Under the pieces are notes generated by a model. The model made no database searches. It was not told where the DNA came from and saw nothing but the letters and a program-made list of their open reading frames with translations. A program made the translations under genes and the position numbers. From assembly GCF_900258035.1 (NCBI RefSeq), contig NZ_OGTP01000032.1:1-58775 (forward strand): 58,775 bases of DNA, written 5' to 3'. The stretch is from Caballeronia novacaledonica. Its GTDB lineage: Bacteria; Pseudomonadota; Gammaproteobacteria; Burkholderiales; Burkholderiaceae. Shown in pieces: positions 28,994 through 37,769 of the stretch; positions within the stretch are counted from its first letter, which is position 1; each line of letters starts with the position of its first letter.

Positions 28994-31014
28994 AGCTCAC
29001 GAACCGGCTGATCCTTTCCTACGCGCTCTATACGCTCGGCTTTCTGCTTTTCATCTTCTTGATGGAACGCATCGAGCGCACGACGGGGCCGGGCATGTGG
29101 ATCGGCTATGTGTTCCTGTTCGTGCCGATCGCGGTTTATGCGGTGATCGGGCTTTTGTCGCGCACATCCGATCTCGTCGAATACTACGTGGCGGGGCGGC
29201 GCGTGCCGTCGGCGTTCAATGGCATGGCGACTGCCGCCGACTGGCTTTCGGCTGCGTCGTTCATCGGTCTCGCCGGTTCGATCTACGCGAGCGGCTACGA
29301 TGGCCTCGCGTACGTGATGGGCTGGACGGGCGGCTACTGCCTCGTCGCGTTCCTGCTCGCGCCCTACGTGCGCAAGCTCGCGCGCTACACCATTCCCGAC
29401 TTTCTCGGCACGCGCTTTTCGAGCAATCTGGTGCGCGCGCTCGCGGCCGTCGCGGCGATTCTCTGTTCGTTCGTGTACCTGGTCGCGCAGATTCAAGGCA
29501 TCGGATTGATCGCGTCGCGCTTCATCGGCATCGAGTTTTCGATCGGCATCTTCTGCGGGCTCGCGGGCATTCTCGTGTGCTCGTTTCTCGGCGGCATGCG
29601 CGCGGTGACGTGGACGCAGGTCGCGCAATACATCATCCTCATCAGCGCGATGCTGATTCCCGTCTCGATGATCGCGCATCGCGAAGGGCTCGGCTGGTTT
29701 CCGCAATTCAACTATGGCCGCGTGATGGAGCGCGTCGAGGCGCTCGAACGCGCGGTCGCCGTTTCGCCCGATGAAGCCCTCGTGCGCGCCGATTTCGAGC
29801 GGCAGGCCGCGCAGATGCAGCAGCGTATCGACGCGTTGCCGCGTTCGTTCCACGGCGAGCATGCGCGTCTCGTCGCCGAGATCGCCGACTTGCGGCGGCA
29901 CAACGGTCCGCTGCGCGAGATCAACGAACGTGAGCGCGAGCTCGCGGCCTTTCCGCGCGATCCCGCCGATGCGCAAGTCAAATGGACGCGCGAACGCGAC
30001 GCGCTGAGCGAGCGCGTCGCCGCGCCCGTGCCGATGACCGAGGCGTTCGCGCCCGGCTCGTCCGGCGACGAGAGTCCGCGCGTGCATCAGGTGAACTTTC
30101 TGTCGCTGCTCTTGTGCCTGTCGATCGGCACGGCGAGCCTGCCGCACATCCTCACGCGCTACAACACGACGACGTCGGTATCTTCCGCACGGCGTTCGGT
30201 CGGCTGGACGCTGTTCTTCGTCGCGCTCTTCTATTTGACGGTGCCGGTGCTCGCGGTGCTCATCAAGCACGAGATATTGACGGGCATCGTCGGTCATCGC
30301 TTTGCGGATCTGCCGCAGTGGGTGACGCAGTGGCGGCGCGTGGAGCCGTATCTGATCCGCATCAGCGATGTGAACGGCGACGGCATCGTGCGCTGGGCCG
30401 GAATCCAGATGCAGCCGGACATGGTGGTGCTCGCGGCGCCCGAGATTGCGGGGTTGCCGTACGTGATCTCCGGATTGATCGCGGCGGGCGCGCTGGCGGC
30501 TGCGCTCTCGACGGCCGACGGCCTGCTGCTCACGATCGCCAATGCGCTGTCGCACGACGTTTATTACTGCATGGTCGATCGCCGCGCGACCAGCCAGCGG
30601 CGCGTGACCATCTCCAAGATCCTGCTGCTCGGCGTGGCCTTGCTCGCGTCGTATGTGGCGTCGCTGAATGCGGGCAATATTCTGTTTCTCGTCGGGGCGG
30701 CGTTTTCGCTGGCGGCGTCGAGTCTTTTTCCGGCGCTCGTGCTCGGCGTGTTCTGGAAGCGGACGACGCAGCGCGGCGTCGTCGCGGGGATGATCGCGGG
30801 GCTCGTCGTGTGCGTGTACTACATCGTGTCGACGTATCCGTTCTTCGTGCAGCTGACGGGCTTCGCGGGGCCGCGCTGGTTCGGCATCGAGCCGATCAGC
30901 TCGGGCGTGTTCGGCGTGCCGGCGGGGTTCGCGGTGGCGATCGTGACGAGCCTTTTCGATCGCAAACCGGATGCGTATACGCGCGCGCTCGTCGATTACA
31001 TCCGTCATCCGTAG
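28990..31014 (+). CDS. Sodium:solute symporter (VC_2705 subfamily)
   Basis: 674-residue SSS-family transporter with about 13 helices; SAASFIGLAGSIYASGYDGLAYVMGWTGGYCLVAFLLAPYVRK and LSTADGLLLTIANALSHD are family blocks. A long hydrophilic insert of about 110 residues (residues about 240-355, Glu/Arg/Ala-rich and probably coiled coil) separates helices, as in other members. The close acs gene suggests a short-chain monocarboxylate such as acetate or propionate as substrate, as for ActP, but this is inference. Confidence 0.88.
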   Translation: MKLTNRLILSYALYTLGFLLFIFLMERIERTTGPGMWIGYVFLFVPIAVYAVIGLLSRTSDLVEYYVAGRRVPSAFNGMATAADWLSAASFIGLAGSIYASGYDGLAYVMGWTGGYCLVAFLLAPYVRKLARYTIPDFLGTRFSSNLVRALAAVAAILCSFVYLVAQIQGIGLIASRFIGIEFSIGIFCGLAGILVCSFLGGMRAVTWTQVAQYIILISAMLIPVSMIAHREGLGWFPQFNYGRVMERVEALERAVAVSPDEALVRADFERQAAQMQQRIDALPRSFHGEHARLVAEIADLRRHNGPLREINERERELAAFPRDPADAQVKWTRERDALSERVAAPVPMTEAFAPGSSGDESPRVHQVNFLSLLLCLSIGTASLPHILTRYNTTTSVSSARRSVGWTLFFVALFYLTVPVLAVLIKHEILTGIVGHRFADLPQWVTQWRRVEPYLIRISDVNGDGIVRWAGIQMQPDMVVLAAPEIAGLPYVISGLIAAGALAAALSTADGLLLTIANALSHDVYYCMVDRRATSQRRVTISKILLLGVALLASYVASLNAGNILFLVGAAFSLAASSLFPALVLGVFWKRTTQRGVVAGMIAGLVVCVYYIVSTYPFFVQLTGFAGPRWFGIEPISSGVFGVPAGFAVAIVTSLFDRKPDAYTRALVDYIRHP

Positions 31015-31040
31015 GGGCTGGCGCGCGCGCGGGAAGTTGG

Positions 31041-31046
31041 TATAAT
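31041..31046 (+). promoter_or_regulatory. -10 element of the tRNA-Ser promoter
   Basis: A perfect TATAAT lies 12 bp before the mature tRNA 5' end; no clear -35 hexamer is visible. Confidence 0.55.
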
Positions 31047-31057
31047 CGCGGTCTTCC

Positions 31058-31147
31058 GGAGAGATGGATGAGCGGTTTAAGTCGCACGCCTGGAAAGCGT
31101 GTATAGGGTAAAACCTATCGGGGGTTCGAATCCCCCTCTCTCCGCCA
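31058..31147 (+). tRNA. tRNA-Ser (GGA anticodon)
   Basis: A 90-nt sequence with acceptor arm GGAGAGA/TCTCTCC, discriminator G, encoded CCA (31145-31147), the anticodon loop CTGGAAA with GGA, a long variable arm (TATAGGGTAAAACCTATC) that marks serine tRNA, and T loop GGGTTCGAATCCC. A palindromic terminator follows. Confidence 0.95.
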
Positions 31148-31160
31148 GTAGAATGCGATG

Positions 31161-31200
31161 AAGCCCCTTAATTCAATGAATTAAGGGGCTTTTGATTTTT
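31161..31200 (+). terminator. Terminator of tRNA-Ser
   Basis: Perfect 15-bp stem (31161-31175 with 31177-31191) separated by a single base, so the actual loop opens a few pairs, followed by TTTGATTTTTT. Confidence 0.8.
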
Positions 31201-31251
31201 TGGTCTTGCATAACGCTTGGTCCTAAGAGGACCAAGCGTTATGCAAGACCA
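31201..31251. repeat. Perfect 24-bp inverted repeat with 3-base loop
   Basis: Arms 31201-31224 and 31228-31251 are exact reverse complements around AAG. The element begins directly at the end of the tRNA terminator's T-run. It may be a second terminator, a repetitive palindrome or the trace of a mobile element. No second copy is seen in this window. Confidence 0.7.
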
Positions 31252-31852
31252 TTTGACGATGGCGTCAAATTCAACGCTGCGAACTCAAACGCTTTTATAC
31301 TCACGGGCGCTGCTTCCGTTATTCGATTGTCTGAACCGAGAGCGAATCGAACTCAACTGCGATGGCAAATCCGGCTGTCGGATGAAGCCTCAATTTGGGT
31401 ATTTGGATGGGCTCGCTCCATCGAGAGTACGATATTAACGGTGCCTCCGTTATCGACGCCCAATCTGGACATGCCTTGAAAGACGACATTTACTCGACGG
31501 GTGTCAAGTTTGAGACTTAAGCCTGAAGCGTAGTCGCGAATCCGACTCACGGCCGACTGATCCCGCTACCCCAAAATACGGCTATCTAAATAAATTCCGA
31601 CGCACACATTCAGCACCGAAGCGAGCAAGCGCATTCGAGAGGATCGGGATGAGGAGGAGAACGGGCGGGAATGAATGTCGTAAGAGTAATGGGCGCCGGT
31701 ATGACTGCGCCTCTAATAATGCTCGATGAACTCTCGCACATGGCAGGGTGCAGCGGCCCATGCGACCCATCTCTTACGACATTCAGAAGGATAGTCGATG
31801 CGTGAAAGAAAGGAATCGGAATAATCGCGTTGTACGGCAGTCAACCTTCGGT
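31252..31852. other. Gene-poor, compositionally distinct stretch
   Basis: 600 bp with no ORF I can support. The longest frames (31353-31550 minus, 31217-31438 plus, 31582-31770 minus) have no ribosome site, no recognisable domain and codon use unlike the neighbours. The stretch is clearly AT-richer than the flanking chromosome. It could be decayed mobile DNA. Confidence 0.4.
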
Positions 31853-32086
31853 TCAACGACGCACCGGTTTCCGGGCAAATGCCGCGATGGGATCATCGTC
31901 GACCGCGGTTTGAACGGCCGGCCTGTGCGTTGCCGTTTTGCTTTTCTGCAATGCAACAGACCTCTGCCCGGTGTGCGTGACTGCGGCGTTCGAGATCCAC
32001 TGCTCGGTGTATCTGGCGCTGGCGGGTCCGGCGCTCGAAAAGAGCGCGACCGCGGCCGGAATCAGGATGAGGCTGCGTGTTCGCAT
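31853..32086 (-). CDS. Small secreted hypothetical protein
   Basis: 77 residues with a normal signal peptide (MRTRSLILIPAAVALFSSAGPASA) and a short basic mature part (RYTEQWISNAAVTHTG...). This pattern is common among unannotated Burkholderia exported peptides. No strong ribosome binding site precedes the ATG at 32086. The frame is open further up to 32395, but this part lacks homology-like features. Confidence 0.45.
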   Translation of the reverse strand: MRTRSLILIPAAVALFSSAGPASARYTEQWISNAAVTHTGQRSVALQKSKTATHRPAVQTAVDDDPIAAFARKPVRR

Positions 32087-32444
32087 GGTTTTGATGTAGT
32101 TCTGGAACGATAAGGCATCGCGAAGCGGTCTGGCCCGCCGCGAATGAAAAGCCCCGCGCAAGGCACGGGAGTACGACGGGCGGACCATCTGTGCGGTTTG
32201 ATTTTCGACGTCGTAGTGCAAGGCCGATTTCATCGCGCGTCCCTCGAGAACGGCGATGAGCGGCAGTTTCCCTTCTGCAGCCGCGCGCATCAGATTCAGG
32301 ATGTCGCGCTGCATGATATTTACCACCGACATCTGCAGTTCAAAAACCAAAGGTCTGCATTTAAGCGGCTCAGGCAGTAAAAAACGCTCGGACAAATCCG
32401 ATTACCTCGACACGCGACGATCCTTTACCTTTGTAAACGATCGC
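32087..32444. other. Intergenic stretch without a supported gene
   Basis: About 360 bp. Frames on both strands exist (32144-32380 plus and the upstream part of the 31853-32395 minus frame), but neither has a domain or ribosome site I can recognise. Confidence 0.35.
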
Positions 32445-32585
32445 TCATGCGAAGAGTCGCACGAACGCACGCCAGAAGGCGTTCCAGCGGCCCGGCGCAA
32501 CGACGCGCGAGGCATCCATGTCGCGTTGCCAGGTCGCGTTTTCCTGATCGTTGCGCGGCTGAGTGACGAGTGTCCCGAAGTACAT
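32445..32585 (-). CDS. Small hypothetical protein (46 aa)
   Basis: MYFGTLVTQPRNDQENATWQ... ends ...RWNAFWRAFVRLFA. The ATG at 32585 has AAAGGAG nine bases upstream, a good ribosome site. The C-terminal aromatic/basic helix may be amphipathic. No family recognised. Confidence 0.45.
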   Translation of the reverse strand: MYFGTLVTQPRNDQENATWQRDMDASRVVAPGRWNAFWRAFVRLFA

Positions 32586-32737
32586 GGCGAAGCTCCTTTG
32601 CGGATATCGATGACGGAAGCCGTCGATACGAGCGACAGCCATGCGTTCAGGATGCCAATGCTTCGCCGGCGGCAAAACCCGCCCGAGGAAGGGAGCGGAG
32701 CCGCCGCACGGAGATGGACGAAAGGAGGGGGAGCGCG

Positions 32738-33691
32738 TCAGGCGGGATGCGGCAGCGCGCGCAGGCGCTTGAGCGCCGCGCGCGATTCGTCGCGCGCTGT
32801 CTTGTCGAGCCAGCGCACGGCTTCGTCGACGGCGTCCTTGTCACTCAGCGCCGGCGCGACACGACGCAGAACCGCCTCGCTCGCGAGCACGTCGTGGAGT
32901 CGCACGAACGCCGCCTGCGCCGCGAGCAGATGCGTCATCGTATGCCGATGGCCGCGCTCGAGCACCGGCGCGAACATCTCGAGCAGGCACTGCAGTTTCG
33001 TCGCGGCTTCTTCGATGCTGCGCAATGCCTTCGCATCGACACGCTTCATCTTCGACGCCCGATGTTCCCGCTTGCTGAGCATGTCGTCGGCGAGCGAGAC
33101 GCGTTGACGCGCGAACTCTTCCAGCGTGCGATCGTCGTCGCGCGCTTCGAGACGCCGCCGCGCATCCGCGAGCGCGCGGCGCAGCAACACATCGACATGG
33201 GCCTTGCGCAGCGTCACGCAACTCGTCGCCGATGCGTCACGCCGCTCCAGTCGCAGCGTGCGCACGACCGGCCCGAGGCGCGCGCAATCCTCGGTGGCAT
33301 GCGAGAGCAGATCGCACGCGGCATCGAGTTCATGCGGCTCGCCCGCGATGTCCGCGAGACGCTTGAAGCGCTTGCGCACCACGCGCGCTTCCTTCTCGTC
33401 GAGCAGCGGTTCGAACGCCCACCAGATCGCGCGCAATCGCTTCAGCGCCGAACGCAGCCGTTCCAGCAATTCGATGTCGGTGCGCTCGGCCATCAGTTCC
33501 GTCTGCTGAAATGCTTCGCTGGCGAGCGGGGCGGTCAGCATGACGAAAGCATCGGCGACGGGCTGATCGCGAAGAGAGAAGGGATCGGAAACGCGCATGC
33601 GCGCCGGGGCGGAATGAGGGCCGAGCGAACTGCTCAGACTCTTGCGGACAAGCGCTGGGTCGAAATTCAGTGTCATCGTCTCGGTGTGCAC
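32738..33691 (-). CDS. CHAD domain-containing protein
   Basis: 317-residue all-helical protein of the CHAD (conserved histidine alpha-helical) type. The ALKRLRAIWWAFEPLL, RKRFKRLADIAGEPHELDAACDLL and REHRASKMKRVDAKALRSIEEAATKLQCLLEMFAPVLERGHRHTMTHLLAAQAAFVRLHDVLAS blocks line a positively charged groove that in solved members binds inorganic polyphosphate. The gene is divergent from a PiT phosphate transporter, which fits a role in phosphate or polyphosphate metabolism. Confidence 0.85.
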   Translation of the reverse strand: MHTETMTLNFDPALVRKSLSSSLGPHSAPARMRVSDPFSLRDQPVADAFVMLTAPLASEAFQQTELMAERTDIELLERLRSALKRLRAIWWAFEPLLDEKEARVVRKRFKRLADIAGEPHELDAACDLLSHATEDCARLGPVVRTLRLERRDASATSCVTLRKAHVDVLLRRALADARRRLEARDDDRTLEEFARQRVSLADDMLSKREHRASKMKRVDAKALRSIEEAATKLQCLLEMFAPVLERGHRHTMTHLLAAQAAFVRLHDVLASEAVLRRVAPALSDKDAVDEAVRWLDKTARDESRAALKRLRALPHPA

Positions 33692-33969
33692 TTAGCTCGC
33701 ACGACGCTTCTCTTTATTGCATTTTCGTTTTCGCGCCGATGATTCTCGCCGGCGATCCCGCGCGCGTGCTGGCGGAAACATAGTGATCCGGAATGTCAGC
33801 CGTATGACAGCGTGGGCGATTCCCGATGAAATCGTTCTCGCGTCCACGCCATGGCTCTTCGATGCAAAAGGCGAAAGTTAAACGTGAACTATTGACACAA
33901 AATATTCACAGCGAGAGAAGTCAGCAGAACGTATGCTTTGCACCGCCACGGTAATCGCGCGAGGCAATC

Positions 33970-35556
33970 ATGCCGGATGTCGCATTTCCTCAGCAAGCCG
34001 GCGCGAGCAATCGCGCGCGCCGCACCAGTCTCCTCGTTTTCATCCTCATACTTATCGGCGGCCTCGGTTATGTCGGATTGCATCTGGCATCCGATCTGGA
34101 GTCCGTCCGGCTGAGTTCGGCACTCCCTTACTTTCTGCTCGGCGTCGCCCTTTTGATCGCGCTCGGATTCGAGTTCGTCAACGGTTTTCACGACACCGCC
34201 AATGCCGTCGCGACCGTCATCTATACGAACTCGCTGACGCCGAATATCGCGGTGGTCTGGTCCGGAATGTGGAATTTCATCGGCGTGCTGATTTCGAGCG
34301 GCGCGGTCGCATTCGGCATCCTGCAACTGCTGCCCGTCGAATTGATTTTGCAGGTCGGCAGCAGCGCGGGTTTCGCGATGGTCTTCGCACTGCTCATCGC
34401 CGCGATCATCTGGAATCTCGCAACGTGGTACTTCGGCTTGCCGTCGTCGAGTTCGCATACGCTGATCGGCTCGATCATCGGCGTGGGACTGATGAATCAG
34501 TTGATACGCGGGCCGAACGGCACGAGCGGCGTCGACTGGTCGCAGGCCGCCGGAGTCGGCAAGTCGCTGCTGCTCTCTCCGATCGTCGGTTTTGTCTGCG
34601 CGGCGCTGCTGCTTCTGCTGCTGAAGGCGCTCGTGCGCGTGCCGGCGCTCTACAAGGAGCCGAAGAAAAATCATCCGCCTCCGTTCTGGATTCGCGCGCT
34701 GCTGATTCTGACCTGCACGGGCGTGTCCTTCGCGCACGGCTCGAACGACGGGCAAAAGGGCATGGGTCTCATCATGCTGATTCTGATCGGCACGGTGCCC
34801 ACGGCTTACGCGCTCAACAAGGCGGTGAGTCCCGCCGACACGCAGACCTTCATCGCCGTGGCGCACGAGGCCTCCGCGACCTTCACGAAGTATCTGAACA
34901 ACGCGCCGCCTTCCACCAATGCGCGCGAGGACACGCAAGCCTACGTGCGCACGCGCCAGCTTTCACCCGCGACGTTGCCCGCGGTCAAGCAACTGACCGA
35001 CACCATCGCGAACCAGGTCGGCGAATCGGGATCGCTCGCCGCGGTGCCGAAAGACATGGTCGATAACGTGCGCAACGACATGTATCTGGTTTCCGAGGCG
35101 ATCCGCCTGATGGAGAAGGCGAATACGCCCGCGTTCGCGCCCGGTGACCGCACCGTGATCGACAACTACAAGAGGGAGCTCGATCACGCGACGAAGTTCA
35201 TCCCGACGTGGGTGAAGGTCGCGGTGGCGATCGCGCTCGGGCTCGGCACGATGGTCGGCTGGAAACGCATTGTCGTCACCGTCGGCGAGAAGATCGGCAA
35301 GCAGCATCTGACGTACGGGCAGGGCGCGTCGGCCGAACTGGTCGCGATGTTGACCATCGGCGCGGCGGATGCCTACGGCCTGCCGGTCTCGACGACGCAC
35401 GTGCTGTCTTCGGGCGTCGCAGGGACGATGGCGGCCAACGGATCGGGGTTGCAGTGGAACACCGTGCGCAGCCTCGTGCTCGCGTGGGTGTTGACGCTGC
35501 CTGCCTCGATCGCGCTGGCGGCCGGTTTGTACTGGGTCTTCCGGCACCTCTTCTGA
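33970..35556 (+). CDS. PiT family inorganic phosphate transporter
   Basis: 528-residue membrane protein with about ten helices in the inverted PHO4 repeats: GFEFVNGFHDTANAVATVIYTNSL in the N-half and GVSFAHGSNDGQKGMGLIMLILIG in the C-half are the two signature motifs. It couples phosphate-metal complex uptake to protons. A large hydrophilic loop of about 110 residues (about 295-415) separates the halves. It lies in a cluster with CHAD, phytase-like and GlpQ genes. Confidence 0.93.
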   Translation: MPDVAFPQQAGASNRARRTSLLVFILILIGGLGYVGLHLASDLESVRLSSALPYFLLGVALLIALGFEFVNGFHDTANAVATVIYTNSLTPNIAVVWSGMWNFIGVLISSGAVAFGILQLLPVELILQVGSSAGFAMVFALLIAAIIWNLATWYFGLPSSSSHTLIGSIIGVGLMNQLIRGPNGTSGVDWSQAAGVGKSLLLSPIVGFVCAALLLLLLKALVRVPALYKEPKKNHPPPFWIRALLILTCTGVSFAHGSNDGQKGMGLIMLILIGTVPTAYALNKAVSPADTQTFIAVAHEASATFTKYLNNAPPSTNAREDTQAYVRTRQLSPATLPAVKQLTDTIANQVGESGSLAAVPKDMVDNVRNDMYLVSEAIRLMEKANTPAFAPGDRTVIDNYKRELDHATKFIPTWVKVAVAIALGLGTMVGWKRIVVTVGEKIGKQHLTYGQGASAELVAMLTIGAADAYGLPVSTTHVLSSGVAGTMAANGSGLQWNTVRSLVLAWVLTLPASIALAAGLYWVFRHLF

Positions 35557-35566
35557 GGTTCGGCGT

Positions 35567-36082
35567 TCAGGCGTTCGCAGGACGGCCGGTCTTGACCGTT
35601 TCGAGCGCCTTGATCGCTTCGACGAGGCGCTTTTCGGGCGCGGCGTCGAGCATCGCGAGCGCGGCGCGCAGCAGTTCGCTCTTCTTCACGCGCACGCCGT
35701 TCTTCTGGCACTTCTCCTTGAGCGAGGCGAACTTCGCGTAGTCCGTCTTGGGCATCGTGAAGCTGTCGCGCACGACTTTTTCCTTCTTCACGCGTCGGGT
35801 TTTCGCGTCGGTCTTGGGCTGGCTGTCGGCTGCTTTCTTCGCGGCGGCGGCTTCGACCGGAGGCGTCTTCGCGGCAGGCGCCTTGGCCGGCTTCTTCGCG
35901 GTCTTCTTCGTCGCGGCCGGCGCTGCGGCCTTCGTCTTGGCCTTCGGCGCAGCGGCCGTTTTCGCCTGGGTCTTCTTGCCTGCTTTCTCGTCGGCCTTCG
36001 CGGGCGCTTCGGCCGTGTCGGCGGCGCCCTTCGGGAAATGGAACGCCTTCTTGGTCGGCGCCTTGACTTGCGGTGTGTTCAT
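35567..36082 (-). CDS. SyrB-like basic regulator/DNA-binding protein
   Basis: 171-residue protein with a Lys/Ala/Pro-rich, histone H1-like N-terminal 100 residues and a conserved C-terminal domain: VVRDSFTMPKTDYAKFASLKEKCQKNGVRVKKSELLRAALAMLDAAPEKRLVEAIKALETVKTGRPA. The end resembles ribbon-helix-helix DNA-binding segments, and the overall pattern is that of Burkholderia proteins annotated as SyrB-like. The ATG at 36082 is preceded by GAGGAG inside a perfect hairpin (36085-36110). The upstream extension to 36217 is unlikely. Confidence 0.75.
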   Translation of the reverse strand: MNTPQVKAPTKKAFHFPKGAADTAEAPAKADEKAGKKTQAKTAAAPKAKTKAAAPAATKKTAKKPAKAPAAKTPPVEAAAAKKAADSQPKTDAKTRRVKKEKVVRDSFTMPKTDYAKFASLKEKCQKNGVRVKKSELLRAALAMLDAAPEKRLVEAIKALETVKTGRPANA

Positions 36083-36084
36083 TT

Positions 36085-36110
36085 GTTTTCTCCTCGTCTG
36101 TGGAGAAAAC
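36085..36110 (-). promoter_or_regulatory. Hairpin sequestering the ribosome binding site of the SyrB-like gene
   Basis: GTTTTCTCC (minus-strand 5' arm, 36102-36110) pairs perfectly with GGAGAAAAC (36085-36093), which contains the Shine-Dalgarno GGAG; the loop is 8 nt and the ATG begins 2 nt after the stem. A TATACT-like -10 lies just upstream, so the transcript would start at the hairpin. It suggests translational control (thermal, protein or helicase dependent). The structure is seen; regulation is inferred. Confidence 0.5.
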
Positions 36111-36191
36111 AGTATATACGGTTTATTGGCGCGCGTTTCCCGAACGTGTCTGGAAAACGCTCGCCAATCAACGCGATAGGCGCACAGCGAC

Positions 36192-36220
36192 GGCTTGTCC
36201 ACCGGAACCGTGGACAAGCC
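36192..36220 (-). terminator. Stem-loop after the phytase-like gene
   Basis: Perfect 11-bp stem (36192-36202 with 36210-36220) 15 bp after the phytase-like stop. It lacks a T-run, so it may protect the 3' end rather than terminate by itself. Confidence 0.4.
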
Positions 36221-36234
36221 CGCGATCCGACGCG

Positions 36235-37734
36235 TTACTTGCCGTGACCATGCTCGTGATCGTCGTGGTCGTCGTGGTCATGATCGTGGTCATTCCGGTC
36301 GAACCGGCAAGCCTTGTCATCGCGGCCGTGCGCGCCGGGCAGACGTTGCGCGACATAGTCCGGCAGGTCGGCCGTATCGACGGCGAAGACGAAGAACTGA
36401 TTCGGATTGTCGATGCCGCCCGGGTGATTCGTGTCCGTCACCGTGCCGACGAAGTCGTTGTCGTTTGCGATGAAAAGCGTGTGCTTGAGCACGCCGCCGA
36501 TTCGCACGTCCGGCCCGAACGCGAGGCTTTCGAGCTTCGCGGGAATGTCCGTCGATGCGATCTTGTGCGCGTTCAGCACCTGCACGACGTCGAGGAAGAG
36601 CGTTTTCGCGAGCGCATAGGGCGCGAGGCCGCTCTCGCCGCTCGTCTGGCTCACGTCCTGCGCGTTTGAGATATCGACGCGATACACACGCTTGATTTTC
36701 GCCGTCGAGTTGTCGCCGAGTCCCTTGCCGTCGCGTTCGTCGAGCAGGAGTTCGTGATCGTTCACCGCGACGATGTCGCTGATGGTCGGATAGTTGGGCG
36801 CGTCGGCCGTGCCCATGTTGGTGAGCGGATACGCGGACTGCGTCGTCTTGCCCGTGCGCAAATCGATGCGCAGGATGCGCGTGTACGCGCCGTTGGTGCC
36901 GCCGTCCTGCAGGAGCGGGCTCTGCATCACGCCGAAGAGCGCGTCGCCGTCGGGCGAGATCGCGAGGCCTTCCATGCCCTTGTTCGCGACGCGGCCCGAG
37001 GCGTTTTCGCTGATCTCGTCGTTGCCGACCGGCGAAAGCTTCGTCACCGCGAACGACGCCGGCACGCGATAAGCCGCGATGCGCTCGCCCGTGCGCCGGT
37101 CGAATCGATAGACGTACGGACCGTACTCGTCGGAGATGAAGACGCTCGCGCCGTCACGCGACACGCGGATGCTCTCCGGGTCGAAGCGCGCATCGCGCGG
37201 AAAGGTGGAGGGCTGCGTCGGCGTGAAGTTGTCCGAGCGGCCCGTGAAGTAGTGCGTGTGGTTCGATTCGTTCAGCGCCGGCGCGCCGTTGCCGACGTTC
37301 GCCGCGGCGCCGTCGCCATAAACGAGCGGCTCGCGCGCGTGGAGCAGCGTCGTATCGACGAGCTTCGGATTGAGCGCGTAAGGCAGCCCGTTGCCCTGCG
37401 TGCCGGCTTCGAGGCGCAGGATCAGCGTTTGAAAGCGGTTGATGTACGACGCGGTGTCGTCGATATCCTTGTTGTACGAGATCGCGTTGGGGCCGCGGTC
37501 GGGCACGGCCAGAAACGTGTCGCAGCCGGCGTACGCGAGGCCCGAGCCGAGCCCGCCGAGCAGATTGCCGGCCGCGCCGTTTTCGAGCGGCGCGGCCGTC
37601 GCCTTCGAGCGATCGGCGGCGTTGCCGCTCAACTGGCCGATCGCGATGAGATCGACGCTCGCCCACGCGGACGAACATGCGGCGGTCAACGCGGACAACG
37701 CAAACGACAAGGCACATGCACGAACGCGATCCAT
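36235..37734 (-). CDS. Esterase-like activity of phytase family protein, His-rich C-terminus
   Basis: 499-residue exported protein: signal MDRVRACALSFALSALTAACSSAWA, then a beta-propeller-like region of the phytase-like esterase family (FDPESIRVSRDGASVFISDEYGPYVYRFDR, GMEGLAISPDGDALFGVMQSPL, DERDGKG and KLESLAFGPDV). It ends in an unusual metal-binding tail HDHDHDDHDDHEHGHGK. Expected to hydrolyse phosphomonoesters in the periplasm; direct activity is unproven for most members. It lies 35 bp after the GlpQ gene and is probably cotranscribed under PhoB. The reading frame is open far past the start, but the signal peptide sets the ATG at 37734. Confidence 0.85.
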   Translation of the reverse strand: MDRVRACALSFALSALTAACSSAWASVDLIAIGQLSGNAADRSKATAAPLENGAAGNLLGGLGSGLAYAGCDTFLAVPDRGPNAISYNKDIDDTASYINRFQTLILRLEAGTQGNGLPYALNPKLVDTTLLHAREPLVYGDGAAANVGNGAPALNESNHTHYFTGRSDNFTPTQPSTFPRDARFDPESIRVSRDGASVFISDEYGPYVYRFDRRTGERIAAYRVPASFAVTKLSPVGNDEISENASGRVANKGMEGLAISPDGDALFGVMQSPLLQDGGTNGAYTRILRIDLRTGKTTQSAYPLTNMGTADAPNYPTISDIVAVNDHELLLDERDGKGLGDNSTAKIKRVYRVDISNAQDVSQTSGESGLAPYALAKTLFLDVVQVLNAHKIASTDIPAKLESLAFGPDVRIGGVLKHTLFIANDNDFVGTVTDTNHPGGIDNPNQFFVFAVDTADLPDYVAQRLPGAHGRDDKACRFDRNDHDHDHDDHDDHEHGHGK

Positions 37735-37769
37735 GAACGTCTCCTTTCGATGAATGTAGCGAAGCAAGT

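Noticed and set aside
31353..31550. 65-codon minus-strand frame after tRNA-Ser
   Set aside because: No ribosome site and no recognisable domain; composition unlike neighbours. Could be a decayed gene but not supportable.
33794..33809. TGTCA-N6-TGACA between CHAD and PiT genes as a Pho box
   Set aside because: It is an inverted repeat; PhoB sites are direct repeats spaced 11 bp. Left unassigned.
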